A stretch of DNA of 64,000 bases from Effrenium voratum. Lineage: Eukaryota; Sar; Dinophyceae; Suessiales; Symbiodiniaceae. Within the stretch, counting starts at the first letter, position 1. Each line of letters starts with the position of its first letter. The notes below the pieces were generated by a model. That model saw only the letters and a list, made by a program, of their open reading frames with translations, ran no database searches and was not told the origin of the DNA. The position numbers were made by a program, and so were the translations under genes. Of this stretch, positions 25,503 to 36,150 are shown piece by piece. The stretch lies in assembly GCA_963377175.1 (NCBI GenBank), contig CAUJNA010003501.1, positions 194,236 to 258,235 on the forward strand, in the 5' to 3' direction.

Positions 25503-26730
25503 TATATAAATATATAAATATATATAATATTACCTAAATAATATTCAATAAATATATTCAATTTAGAATACATTTTAAAAAACATAATATTATTTAATTT
25601 CCATAAAAAATATATATTTATACTAAAATTTTGCCAAATTTTATTGTATATTCTAACCTTTTAATAATAATAAAATCCAATTAAATATTCATATATATTT
25701 AAATAATTTTAAAACAAAAAATTATTTTTCAAAAATAATATTCAACAAAATATTAAACCCATAAAATAACATTATTAATATAAAAATAATTAATAATAAT
25801 GAATAATTAATAATAATATATAAATTCAAAAATATTAAATTAATTAAAATCACATTATTATATAAAATATATTCCAAAATACAAATATTATATAATTAAA
25901 CATCAATAATATAATCATAATTTTCATTAATCCATCTTCATAAATAATATTAAAACCACACCATACCAATTTCGATTCTACATATCATTATAATCTTCTC
26001 ATATACCATTTATTAAAAAAGACATGTTAAATTTTAATATGTGAATTGTATATTTCAACAGAATAAATCATCTAAACAAATACAAATATAATATATAAAC
26101 AAAGAATAATTAATAAATATATACAATAAAAATACATATATTATATAAATACATATAATATATCAATTAAATCAAATTCTTACATATATAAACAAATATA
26201 AATATAAATATATATTGAATTTCTAATTTATATTTAAATCAATTTATATCAATAACTATATATTTTAAATTATATTCTATTCTATAAAATAATTTATGTT
26301 CATAATATATAATTATTAATTTTAATTAAAATTACAATATATTTATATAATATAATCAATAATATATAATTCATATTTTAATAAATATAATTCAATTCAA
26401 TTACATATATAAATAATATAATAAGTGTATATATAATGATATATATATAATTATATATATATAATATTCATTTATGTAAACATGGGTAATATCGTACGAT
26501 ATAATTTCTCCATTCATCAGGGAACATCATTGCTCAGCCACATAATGCGTGTTTTGTTTGCATACGGAGTGTTGGAGTGCCATGGCTTAGCATGGATGTT
26601 GTTCCAGTACTGACCGGGTCAGCCATGTCGCGCTAACATGCCCGTCAGCACACGTGAGCACCTTGGGCATGAATTCTGTCCACATCATGCTATCCTGCAA
26701 GAATTGCATCTCTGTACAGATGAACGTGAA

Positions 26731-27156
26731 CTAGGGGAAAGCATGCGGCAGCGCTATTTGTAAGCGAGCAAGGACAGCGGTGTTGTCCCAGGGAATGCTT
26801 CGTGCTCCGCGGATCACGTTTTGCAGCAAGTCCGGGTGCTGCTGGCGAAGTGTCTCCCAGGTCAAGTCTCCAACCTCCGCCCGGACCTGTGCGAGCAAGT
26901 GCGCCGCCCGAAGTTCCAAGAATAGGTCGCTCGCATTCTGGTCCGTTTCTGGCAGGTGGCGCAGTCTCAGCTCAGGCGCCAAGATCTCGTGCAAATAGAT
27001 GGACCCACTCATGCAGTTGTGCGCCGTACGACAAATATCATACAAACATCCACACACCCAGCTAAATTCGGTAGAGCAATGGGAGCAAGTCATATGGCAG
27101 CAGGCATCTTGCCGCTCGATCGGCACAGCACAGCCTGGACAGTTGCGAAAGAGTGC
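26731..27156 (-). CDS. Terminal exon: RING2 (catalytic Rcat) and C-terminal tail
   Basis: The exon starts ALFRNCPGCAVPIERQDACC and continues HMTCSHCSTEFSWVCG. Spacing C-x2-C-x9-C-x4-C-x2-C places the catalytic cysteine in the ACC pair, where the canonical motif has Gly-Cys-Asn. The aromatic FCW position reads FSW, so one accessory cysteine is replaced by Ser. A tail of about 95 residues, rich in Leu and acidic residues, follows to TAG at 26733-26731. The stop lies about 250 bp from the edge of the AT-rich island. Confidence 0.82.
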   Translation of the reverse strand, partial: ALFRNCPGCAVPIERQDACCHMTCSHCSTEFSWVCGCLYDICRTAHNCMSGSIYLHEILAPELRLRHLPETDQNASDLFLELRAAHLLAQVRAEVGDLTWETLRQQHPDLLQNVIRGARSIPWDNTAVLARLQIALPHAFP

Positions 27157-30100
27157 CTGCCGTAGGCAACTTTGGACACGCGGTACCAGGCCTTAGGTCG
27201 CTTAGGTGATATTGGGTGTCACAAAAAATATGATCCCTGCCGTTTTGTGGGTTTGGCATGGGCTTGGGAATCATCAAGATGAGCTCTGGTGTCCGTTCAT
27301 TTTGCTTCTCTGTTGCACCCTTTCAAGACAACCCCTTCAACAGGCACCCTCCACAATAGGGGGTGTTCTTTTTGATGGACCTCTCTTAGGGCAAGTGGAA
27401 AGGGAAACCAAATGAAAAACAGCTCTCAAAGCAAGCCCGCGAAAGCGCACTCGAAAAGGGCACCTCCAAGACGCACCCAAAGCTTCCAGTTAGTAGGTAA
27501 TCAGGGAACCACCATTCAACAACTAGAGGGGACATCCCCAACTACCTCAAACAAAATTAACCTCTCAGATCTGGGGGGCAGCAGATCTCGGGCCGTTTCT
27601 TGCCATAGGTTCGGCTGGGACTGGCCCTGCCCCCCTGAAAGATTGCTAGCTTGTTGACTTGCCAACTGCCAGGCTGTGGGAGGTGCTCTTCCGCCTTGAA
27701 CATGACTTTGGTTTTTATTCCTCGCCTACCCTGAGACATTCACAAGCTTTGGAGACCCCATAGCCACAGTGGAACTGGGTTTGTCTCAAAATGCAAAAAA
27801 ACAACATGAATGTTCTATGTTGCTTCCCTTTAAAGTAATTACCAAAGAGGGTCTCCCTCCCCCAAGAAAGGGACACACACACACACACAAAGAACTGGAC
27901 TGCTCTACCTGCGCCTCTAAGGCTCCCACGCTGCAAGCCACTGGTGAGCAGCGTTTGACGCCGCGCCTCCTCTTCGCAGCTCAGGCCGTGGTGGAAAGGA
28001 GAGGCGCCACAACGAATGCAGGACTCCATGTGGCCTTGGATCAACTTGGAGCCATTCTTTAACCACAAGCCAACGGTCGAGTCAACTTTTGTCCTTTTCG
28101 TGGGGGAGATTGGGGTCTGACACACTTTTCGAGTCATTGCCCTTCGCACGCTTTCCAGCATGGCCAGGATAGGCTTCAGAAACGGCAGGAATCCATGTAT
28201 ATATAGGGGGGGAGAGAGCAGCCAACGAGAAACCAACCAACATCCATCAACTGTCAAAACCTTTAGCAGCCCAGTTGCATATTTCACAAATCAGCCGCGA
28301 CAAGTCGTCATCACCGATCCAGGCACGGTAAGGACAATCCGGTGTTGGGCATGCGATGAACGACCTCAAAACGAAAGGCTGCATGGAAAGCTGCGCGTCA
28401 GCAACATCAACCTCACGATCAGTCTTTGGTCAGGCTACTTGGGTGCAAGGCTCAGTAAATGTTTAGCCACCTGAGCCACCTGAGCCATAACCCACTTCCA
28501 GGTCTTGCCCCTTCGTTCCCAGGCCGGCCCCGGGCCAACCACTTGCCCGGACATCCGGGCCAAGGCGCTCATCGGCCAAACACAAATTCTCCACCGATCG
28601 CCGGACAAAGCGGCCGAAGTCAGAGACTGATAGCACCGCTTGTAGCTGACGGTGCCCGATTGGATGCCTGCAATCCGGCACCGGGCAGTGAATGGAGCTC
28701 CTTCCTGCGAGTTGGCGCCGTTTCTTCTAAGGTTTTGGAGGCACAGGGTGTGTGTCACAATAGGGGGACCCCAAAACTGGGTGGTGTCCCAACCCCTAAA
28801 AAGTGACCTGAAAGAAAAAACACCTACGCACACCCAATTGGTGGGCTTGCCTTCTCCAAGTTGCACCGCGGCCCATTGCTGAAGACATCCTCAGGCGGGC
28901 CCCCCCTGTTTAAACGGGTCTTTAAACAAACGGCGTGGTTAAAACAAAGTTTGCCAACCTGCCCCCCACCCACAGCACTGGTCTGGTTGGCGCGTTTCGC
29001 AACCTGTGGTTGAAGATAAACGGTCCCCCGCCACCCACTGTTTGAATCACCTGTTTGTTTCGCTTTCAATCTCCTTTGCAAAACCAGCCGTGGCCACAGG
29101 GCCGCAGCCGCAGGGCCCCGCCACGTGCATGAAGATCCGCGCAAATCGTGCACGCCTCGAACCCGTGGGTGTCATCGGTTTACCCCATCCCGGGAGAAAT
29201 GGTCGCAAAAGAGATTCGCCCATCCCAGGTGTGGGTGTCATAAGAACCGGCTTCCCCATTGGGATAAATGGTCGCACAAGAGATTCGCCCACGTGCTGAT
29301 ATTTGTCCATTTCCTGGGAGTCTCAGGCTAGCGTAAAGCAAAAAGGACTCGAATCCCTGCAAAGGCTGGAGCTGCTCCTCACACCTGGAGGCCATGAGGC
29401 CCGATGCATGGTTTTCCATTTGACCACGAAGGGCCCCGTCTCAGTGACCAGGACCCCTCCCTCATCATTTGGAGTGACAAGGGTTGGCGGCAAAACCTTC
29501 AATTCTTTGAACAACCAGACCTTGGCCACCTTATGATAATCCAACGGATGTTTGGGTGAATGGCTCATCCCGCCTCCGGCTTGCTGTTCAAGTGTAGCGC
29601 GGACACAGCACAATCGCCCATGAGAATATCTAGTGCAGCCTGGCGAAAGAACCAACAGGTTGGCCGAGACCCACGCCACTGAGGCCAGAGACCCATTCAC
29701 TGATGCTCAAGTAAACACAACACCCAACGTGAGCCCAGACCTACCAGCTGAAGGATTCACAGCATCCACAGCATCTGCCAGCTAGAACGCAGAGTTCCAT
29801 CAAAGACCTTACCAATGTAATGTATCAACAACTGCTTAAGTACATTCATGTGAGTTGGCATGAGATGGCAGTGGGTCTTCTCGAAGTGATATCTGCCCTG
29901 GGCAAGCTGGGCCCTACTTCCTGAATTCAGGGGCCCACATTGACCATGCTCCAGTGATGAATCGGGGCCGGTCCCTTTAAGAGAATGACCTCCTTCACTG
30001 TTTGACCAACAAACTGAACTGAATGCATCAAGCAAATAGAGTGAGTTGCTCCTCGGGGTCCCCTCCTATGAGAGTTTCTTTTTGGGGTCCCATCGCTGAT

Positions 30101-30963
30101 GCCCCGATTTCCCCCTCAGATTCCGTGTTGATTCTGTCTCCGGGCTCCTGGCTCCGGCCTGCGTGTCCGAGCCGGTCACTTCCAGCACCGCCCGCGCCCT
30201 CCGCGTGGGCCGCGCAATGCGCAAGACAACTTCCAGGGCTTGGCCCAGCTCCAGCAGCATCGCCTGCGTGGGCAACTGAGATTTAGTGGGCCAAACATGG
30301 GCCAAAGAGGTGATGTTGAAACAACTCTTGTCAACAACCCCCTCCAAATGTAATTTCGAGGGGCAAAGGAACAGCTATCTGGCAGGAGGCCAACCAATTG
30401 TTTGAACATGTTCCCAACACCCATGGTTCAAACAATCTCCGCTTCTCTCTCTTGCCTCACTGCCCTCGATGTCATTGACGCTGCGAAGCTCATCCCCCAC
30501 TAACATGAAGTTGCCTCCGGATAAGGCTCCTTCCTGATTCCAAGCAGCTGCAGCAGAGCCAGCGCGGATGTGCTCGACAAGCAGATTGCTGGGGTTCTCA
30601 TCGTCTGGCACGCAATCTAGACCGAAGGAGACATTTGACGTGCGTGACAGCGGTATAAAGGCATCGTCGCCTGCCAGCTCGCGCATGCAAGCTTCTTGAA
30701 AAACATGTCCAGGCTCGCTGGGTGGAAAGCACCTTGCACTCAGGAAGGGCTGGCTCATGGGTCTGCTCGACCTCTGCACGTCGACATTGTCAACCAGCAC
30801 AAGCTCGTGCTTTGCATGAACTGATGCCCTCACCGCATAGCAATCTGCACAAAGGTCAGCGTTGCGGCAGTCCAGGCATTTGAATCTGTCGCCGACAATT
30901 GGACTCACCCTGCATGATGCACACTTGATACCCCGGTGAACTTGCAACCTCGTAGTCTCCAAG
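26731..30963 (-). CDS. ZZ-PDZ-RBR E3 ubiquitin ligase (5' end missing)
   Basis: Minus-strand exons, in coding order: 30963-30456 (ZZ finger and first part of PDZ), 30263-30180 (end of PDZ), 29155-29074 and 28889-28851 (RING1), 28704-28569, 28364-28271 and 28023-27967 (IBR), 27156-26731 (RING2 and tail, stop at 26733-26731). Every joint keeps phase without a stop. Donors: GC at 30455, 28850, 28568, 28270 and 27966; GT at 30179; GA at 29073. RBR ligases take ubiquitin from an E2 onto a RING2 cysteine and then to a substrate; that cysteine is present here. ZZ and PDZ domains would bind partners or substrate. The N-terminal exons before 30963 were not found. The link from PDZ to RING1 rests on phase match and adjacency and needs transcript support. 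Confidence 0.8.
27967..29155 (-). CDS. RING1 and IBR exons of the RBR gene
   Basis: RING1 reads ACTICADLHARGG ... RPCGHGWFCKGCLQQW across the joint 29074/28889, followed by HCPVPDCRHPI and a helical stretch (DFGRFVRRSVENLCLADE). The IBR begins CPTPDCPYRAWIGDDDL, continues LICEICNW and finishes in the next exon with SCIRCGASPFHHGLSC. Cys/His spacing follows the RBR pattern. Each exon is 39-136 nt. The 28023-27967 exon may extend further; ending it at the GC donor 27966 gives phase 0 into the RING2 exon. Confidence 0.82.
29164..29295. repeat. Imperfect tandem duplication (about 64 bp x 2)
   Basis: Two copies share GTGGGTGTCAT at the start and a closing GATTCGCCCA, with AAATGGTCGCA in between. 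They lie just upstream of the RING1 exon acceptor in the RBR gene. Confidence 0.8.
30456..30963 (-). CDS. ZZ zinc finger and PDZ exon of the RBR gene
   Basis: After a CAG acceptor the frame reads GIKCASCRVSPIVGDRFKC, then LDC, LCADC and HAKHELVLV. This is the C-x2-C, C-x2-C, C-x2-C, H-x2-H order of a ZZ finger. A linker of about 70 residues leads into a PDZ-like segment (NLLVEHI ... LVGDELRSVNDIEG). The next exon completes it with AMLLELGQALEVVLRIARP, the usual last helix and strand of dinoflagellate PDZ repeats. The exon is 508 nt, much longer than its neighbours, and the donor is GC at 30455. Without the upstream exons the true start codon is unknown. Confidence 0.8.
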
Positions 30964-32730
30964 CTGAGGATTAATGGTCCAGAGCTTGGCTGAGTGGAAT
31001 CCAGGGTGGAGAAAAGCTGTAGGCGATGACAGTGCCTGGCAGATTGGGGCTGACCTCTTGCTTTGGTCAGCTTAGCGTCTCCTGATTCTGCTACGTGGGC
31101 TATATAGCATCCTTATGAGCAATGAGTCAGCGTTTTGACCCAGCCTTCCAGGTGGGATTTCCATTTCCGCAACTGCCAGCAATGTCGATTGCTTCACCTT
31201 AGCTTTGCTTGGGGCCATGCAAACGATTACAACATCGTCAAGTTGCCTCTCGTCGCTGCTCAGCGCTTAAGCAGCATCAAACTGAAAAGGTCGTCTCGCA
31301 AAACGAGCATGCAATGCGTCTAAGTCCATCAAGATTTCCGCACACAATGACAAGTGCGCGTTCGTTGGCACCAAACGGGTATTCTAACCAACCTAATGTG
31401 GGAGGGGTCAATGGCCAAGCTGCGAATGCTTGCCGAGGCGCCAGCCCGAAGGAATTGTATCCGGCGCAAATGTGAACGCACAAGGCAAGCTCGGAGGCAT
31501 CTTCTTTGTATACGATGTCACCCCCTGCAAGGTCACAATCGCTAAGACAAGCATTGCCACACGACAAGGCCTTCTCCGAAAAGCGAAGGACACAACAACT
31601 TGATTTAGCGAAGATTGGTATCCTGCTACCTCAGCAAGCCTAGAAAAGACACGGAAGTGAGATGATATTCGTGGATTCATCTGACTCAAAAGTAGCCCAC
31701 GCCCGCCCATGAATTCAAATGAGAGGGCGCTCCTCAGAACCAAATACAAGCCCGGGCTCATGTGTCCCTTTTGGCCATGGAACCAAGCATATACCAAGCA
31801 ATCACGATTCGAGGTTAACATTCCGAACACACAACACATGCCAATGGCCCAACTACACTCACAAAGCATAAATGTGAAACTTGGCCCAGGGTACAAAAGC
31901 TGACCCAAGGCTATGGCAAGTTGTTGGAGGCCAAGGCCCATGGCCTCGCCAAGTTGGCCTTAGGCCGCCGTCTGCGGCCTCCGTGTGCTTGCTGCGCACT
32001 TTGCCCGCGCGCAGACGCGCGGGAGGCCCCACCTGCGCGCGTCTTCGCGCGGCGGCCGTCGGCCGGTGAAGCGTTGGCCGTTGCGTATTCCGCATTGGGG
32101 AACTTAATGCTTTGACGGTGAAATGAGCATTCAGGACATGATGGGAAAACTGGGGATGCAAACAAGATGCAGCCTTAAAGCATCATCAGGTCATTGGCTC
32201 ACCCTTGGGGAGTACGCTCAACGGGAGGGGGGGTCATGCATTTTGCCTGCTTGGTTGATGAAGCCGCGCAGGTACATACGCCGGACATATCTTGCCGGAC
32301 CAAGGGGCTAAACCTCCCACTTCGGAGGCTATGCCCCTGTGCCTATGGCGGTCGGTTGGGCATGGTGATTTGGAGTTCACTGGGTGCCCAATTGAGTCTA
32401 GAGAGCCAATGCACTGATCCAAACCGCCAAGTAAGGATGACCTGACCCACGGACAATATGCTACTCGCTATTGGTTCATTTTGTTTTGCTCTGTCTCTCT
32501 CTCTCCCTCTGCCGCAGTCCACCAGAGGTGGCCCCCTTGTTTTGAGAAAGCAGGGGGATATTGGGTAGGACCCCCCCCCCCCGGCCCCCCAAATTAACAA
32601 CAAACTACCAGGCAGAAATATTGTCCGACGCTCATGAGAAATTGGTTGTGCCCCCACTGACCCACAGCATATTATGTCTGAATCGGGTTGTGCTCCTGAA
32701 TTTGGTTGGGAATCAAACTTGGTCTGTCCC
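30964..32730. other. No gene recognised with confidence
   Basis: The 5' exons of the RBR gene should lie in or beyond this stretch. A minus-strand frame at 31567-31277 contains a Cys-containing piece (GGDIVYKEDASELALCVHIC) vaguely like a PAN/apple fold, and a 177-aa minus-strand ORF (31941-31408) is hydrophobic in parts. Neither has supporting splice structure. Confidence 0.3.
31962..32065. repeat. Cluster of four GC-rich short hairpins
   Basis: Successive perfect palindromes: 31962-31980 (AGGCCGC/GCGGCCT, 5-nt loop), 32004-32023 (CCCGCGCG/CGCGCGGG, loop CAGA), 32036-32051 (CGCGCG/CGCGCG, loop TCTT) and 32053-32065 (CGGCC/GGCCG, loop GTC). The block is far more GC-rich than its surroundings. 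Confidence 0.8.
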
Positions 32731-32857
32731 ATACTGTGGATGGACAAAATCCTACACCACCTAAGCAACCCTGGGGTGATGCTTCCCCTGTGAATACCAA
32801 CAAACAATGGTTTGCTATGGTTTCAAAGTGGTGCAGGATTTCGTCCACTCACAGTAT
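32731..32857. mobile_element. MITE-like element, family M, copy 1
   Basis: A 127-bp element has 30-bp terminal inverted repeats matching at 26 of 30 positions (TGTGGATGGAC...CACCAC type). It has no coding capacity. Related copies lie at 44769-44893 and 49580-about 49680. Target-site duplications could not be fixed. Confidence 0.7.
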
Positions 32858-32927
32858 TGCACGCCCTCCCCAACCAACAATGACGGCACGCGCCCACTGG
32901 CGGATGGCCGACGGCCGACTCCCACAC

Positions 32928-33023
32928 CTTGACGTTGCACACCAGCCCCGGTGTGTGTGCCCCGATCCGCTCCAAGGCTGCCCGCAAACCTTCCAGGTTG
33001 GCCGACTGGATCCTCACAGCGAC
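32928..33023 (-). CDS. Candidate exon, unidentified protein
   Basis: A 96-nt segment, phase 0 to phase 0, lies between a CAG acceptor (33025-33024) and a GT donor at 32927. It encodes VAVRIQSANLEGLRAALERI followed by GAHTPGLVCNVK. It has the amphipathic helix and GC-rich third positions seen in confirmed exons nearby. No family is recognised. Confidence 0.5.
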
Positions 33024-33694
33024 CTGTCGGGAACCGGCCCGATTTGGACAAATCAACGGATTCAATCGTAGTCACACAAACACCGCCCCCCCCCCCCGCC
33101 GCCACTATCCCCTTCCAAAAAAATGAACAAAGGAAAAGAGAAAGAATGCAAAACAAACAACACATTGATCACATCAAAACAACGACGCTCATGCACACAG
33201 ACACAAAAAATGCCAGGATGGATGGTGTCCCAATCGTTCACCCCTAGACCTCCATACCCCTCGAGCCCGCAACTGCTCCGGACCACTCCGGAGCTTAGCT
33301 GGGTTGGTGCGAAAGCTCGCGCTGTTTGCACAAAGAACTTTCCCTTCGTGGATGATGCTGGCAGGTCCCTGAGCGAAACAAATCCACACCTTGTTTTGAG
33401 ATGACCCCGAACAATAATCAGGACTGCTGTTCCCAACATTTTTTCCCAACAGCTGAATTCGATGGGGTCTCAGCCCAGATAGGGTCCGGGGTGGTCCAGG
33501 GCGGCTCTGAGGTAACGTGCTGTGAGGGTTCTGCGAGGGTTCCACGAGGGTTCCCGAAGGACTGACCGTTGTGAGGGGTGTGCTCGTGCTTTTTTCCGCG
33601 TCTGCAGAACCCACACGGGCGTGTTGCTGAGCTTGTTTCTTTCATCGATGCACACGAATTTACAAACGCAACCAAGCTCGTGACAACTCGTCAC

Positions 33695-33830
33695 ACCCAC
33701 AAACCAGGCATTGCCGGGGCCCCTGGGCAGGCCCATGGTGCGCGCAATGCGACCCCGCTCCGTCACGTTGCCTGATGTTCGGGAGTCCGCCCGCAGCCCA
33801 AGAACTTCTTCAATGATCGGAGCCCGAAAC
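33695..33830 (-). CDS. Candidate exon, unidentified protein
   Basis: After a CAG acceptor the frame reads APIIEEVLGLRADSRTSGNV and then TERGRIARTMGLPRGPG followed by NAWFVGV. The exact donor is unclear (two GT options near 33690-33695). Same strand as the RBR gene. Confidence 0.45.
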
Positions 33831-34017
33831 CTGGGCAACACATGTTCCACGAAATTTTCGCAAGGAGTGGGTCAACAATAGGTACGGCTGCCCCGGTAAA
33901 TGGAAACGAGGACTCAATCCTGCCCCGGGAGTTTTTTGTTCTCTTTTTTTTCTTTTTCTTTTTTTTTTTCCTTTTGGACCCATACCCAAGCGCAAGATGA
34001 TAGATTCAGAGAAATGG

Positions 34018-34135
34018 TCATGGGTCAACATCCAAATCGTACCAGTGAACATCCCAATCCAACCACTAAAATAGGTTCTAAAATGGGTGGTAAATTCACC
34101 CTCCCCCAAAATGGGATCCCAAAACGGTTTTGACA
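34018..34135. repeat. Dispersed repeat family C, copy 1
   Basis: About 115 bp beginning CATGGGTCAACATCC and containing CCAATCCAACCACTAAAATA. It recurs in the same orientation at 38713-38832 and 42887-43000. Confidence 0.8.
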
Positions 34136-34438
34136 CCCACAGCCAAATAGCAGCCAAGAAGCGGAAAGGAGTTCTCAAGCCAGGCAGCGCCAGGGCATCC
34201 AAGGCCTGCGGAATCTTGTGGTCTGGAATCGGGTTCTCCCGCGTTGCTTCTTGCAGTCGCTGGCCCAGTTGCCTGGCCGTCTTGATAGAACCTCACCTTC
34301 TGGGTGCCAAGCAGGGGCCTGGGAAAACTAAAGTACCAAAACCACTTGACATCCTTCTGGGTTTCAAAATGTTTCAAATTAAACATTATAGCACTTCTGG
34401 CACCAAATTTCTCGGGATAGCCGATCGTTGCATGTGCC

Positions 34439-35112
34439 TCAACTCTTGTACTTCCACATCCTCGATTTGATCTGCCCGAAGCAGCTGCAACCGCACCCTG
34501 GCGGTATACCGGTACGGCTCACCTTGCCCGGGGGCCGACGTGGCTTCACTAGGTCCAACACACGTGAACCCGCCTTGCCAGAATAAGAAAAGGCGGGTGA
34601 TTGCCCCGCCCGTAAAGAACCAGGAGTCACGGTAGTCAACGTTCTGCATTTTGCGGCCAAGACGCCTGAGGGTTGCCAGGAAATCTGGACAGTGTCGCCA
34701 GGGCCCGTGCTTTGCACGGTGCACCTTGTCCAATCCCCTCGCCAGTGGAAGCGAACAAAGTCGCCCACACGAGGCAAGTCCAGGAGAGCAGCCTCATTCA
34801 GGCCAAGCATCCCGAAAAAGTTAGCGCTCGCTAGCCGAACCTCACATCCAGGAAATTGCCGAACTGGCCCCTAGGCACTTGGGTGCTTTTCAATTGACCC
34901 TTTCACCTAGGTTTGGAGGGAACCACTTTGGTTGGGTTCCCCCAGGTTGATACATGCACACTCACAAGTTCCAGCCAAGCATCTCGATCAGGAGTGGGAG
35001 CGGAAATCGGCGCCGCTGCCACAGGAACTGGAGTCAGTTCAGTATGCCGGACTCGCCGTAGCAAGGCATGCTGCTCCGCCACTGAGACCCAATGCGGCCT
35101 GGCTCGTTCCAA
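34439..35112 (-). CDS. Candidate exon cluster, unidentified protein
   Basis: Three minus-strand segments look coding. One at about 35112-34965 contains VAEQHALLRRVRHTEL and then DRDAWLELV. One at about 34810-34720 contains RVGDFVRFHWRGDWTRC. One at about 34650-34535 contains RDSWFFTGGAITRLFLFW and then QGGFTCVG. Their exact boundaries and connection were not resolved. They share strand and composition with the RBR gene exons. Confidence 0.35.
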
Positions 35113-35419
35113 TCGCAGCCACGGGGCAAAACCAGTAACTGAGCCTACCCCCTGCGCAAGCTGAGCTGTTTTGTTGCAGGAAACGCTGTGGAAAACATAT
35201 TTTCAACAAAAAGTCAAAGGCTAATAAACATCCCACGCAGCCGAGGTGAGACCCTGTTTTTTTGTTTTTTCTTTTTTGTTTTCCGCATGCGGAATGCGCG
35301 CCGGCGCCTGCAGGAGATCTGGATGGGGCCTTGTGGCAACACTCGCAGGACCTCGGCTTTGGCCAAACCAAAAGGCTTCAATTTGAACGCAGCCTTTCAC
35401 TACAACTCCCATGAACTGG

Positions 35420-35525
35420 CCTCATTATTTTGCCATGATCAAAGTCACCCCCTAAGTCGTGCGTTAAGGGAGACAACCACATTTTCTGACTTTGAGAACC
35501 CCCAGAAACCGTCAAATTAATGAGG
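35420..35525. mobile_element. Short TIR element, family D, copy 1
   Basis: A 106-bp sequence is bounded by CCTCATTATTTTG and its near-perfect complement (12 of 13). It contains GATCAAAGTCACCCCC. A second diverged copy is at 40706-40805. Confidence 0.6.
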
Positions 35526-35570
35526 TAGACGTTAAAATCACAAACACGTTTTTCAGAGGACCTCGTGTCC

Positions 35571-36150
35571 CTGATGCAAACTCCTTTCTATGCCCCGTAG
35601 ATCAACATCCTTAGAGACCTGGGCATGAAAAGCGACCACCTTTTGGGGGACCTAAACATGGCGCAAAATTGGAAAACCAAAAGGTCAAAAGGCCGATTCG
35701 CTTTGGCCGGGCGTATTTTTGGGGCCTTTTCTTTGGTTTTTGGGGAACCGGAGGGCCAGAAAGAAGGACATAAGCCGAGGAGCATAGCCAAGGGTCCACG
35801 TTTGTCGTGACCTGGCGCCACTACCACAAGCATGGGTCGAAATTCCTCGATTCTCGTTAAGCTCCAACATGCACCAACCCAAACAGGCTCCATTTTGGGC
35901 TTTTAATGGGCTTAACTACAACTCCCATGAAGCCAGGAAGCAGATGTTACAAGCATGAACGCTTGCCCCAAAGAACACGGGACAATTTGGGCTTGTCCCT
36001 GATACAAACTCCTTCCTATGCTCTGCAGATTAATATCTCAGTTGCCCAAGAGACCCAGAAACACAATGCAAGATAACCATTTGGGACCTTGACTAAATAT
36101 GGACAAAAACTGGAAAAAACAAAAGGCCGAAAGCTCAGCTTTGGACTTCT
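35571..36150. repeat. Diverged direct duplication (family E)
   Basis: The segment at about 35571-35710 (CCTGATGCAAACTCCTTTC, with AAACATGGCGCAAAATTGG) recurs diverged at about 35999-36150. A shared flank, ACTACAACTCCCATGAA, lies at about 35400 and 35913, so the duplicated unit is larger, spaced by about 430-510 bp. Confidence 0.65.

Larger units (their letters stand above)
22020..26480. other. Extremely AT-rich gene-free island at a convergent strand switch
   Basis: Composition changes abruptly from roughly balanced to almost pure A/T at about 22020 and back at about 26480. No ORF above about 60 codons and no exon-like segment is seen. On the + strand the left part (22300-23900) is T-rich with G over C; the right part (24600-26480) is A-rich with C over G. 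A less AT-rich core (about 24040-24600) separates them. Poly-T runs lie at 23605-23622 and 23767-23791, and poly-A runs at 24781-24826 and 25139-25185. Genes on both sides terminate at the island. Confidence 0.9.

Noticed and set aside
22020..26480. Organelle genome fragment with genes
   Set aside because: No cox, cob, rRNA or other organelle gene fragments are recognisable; foreign origin remains possible but unsupported.
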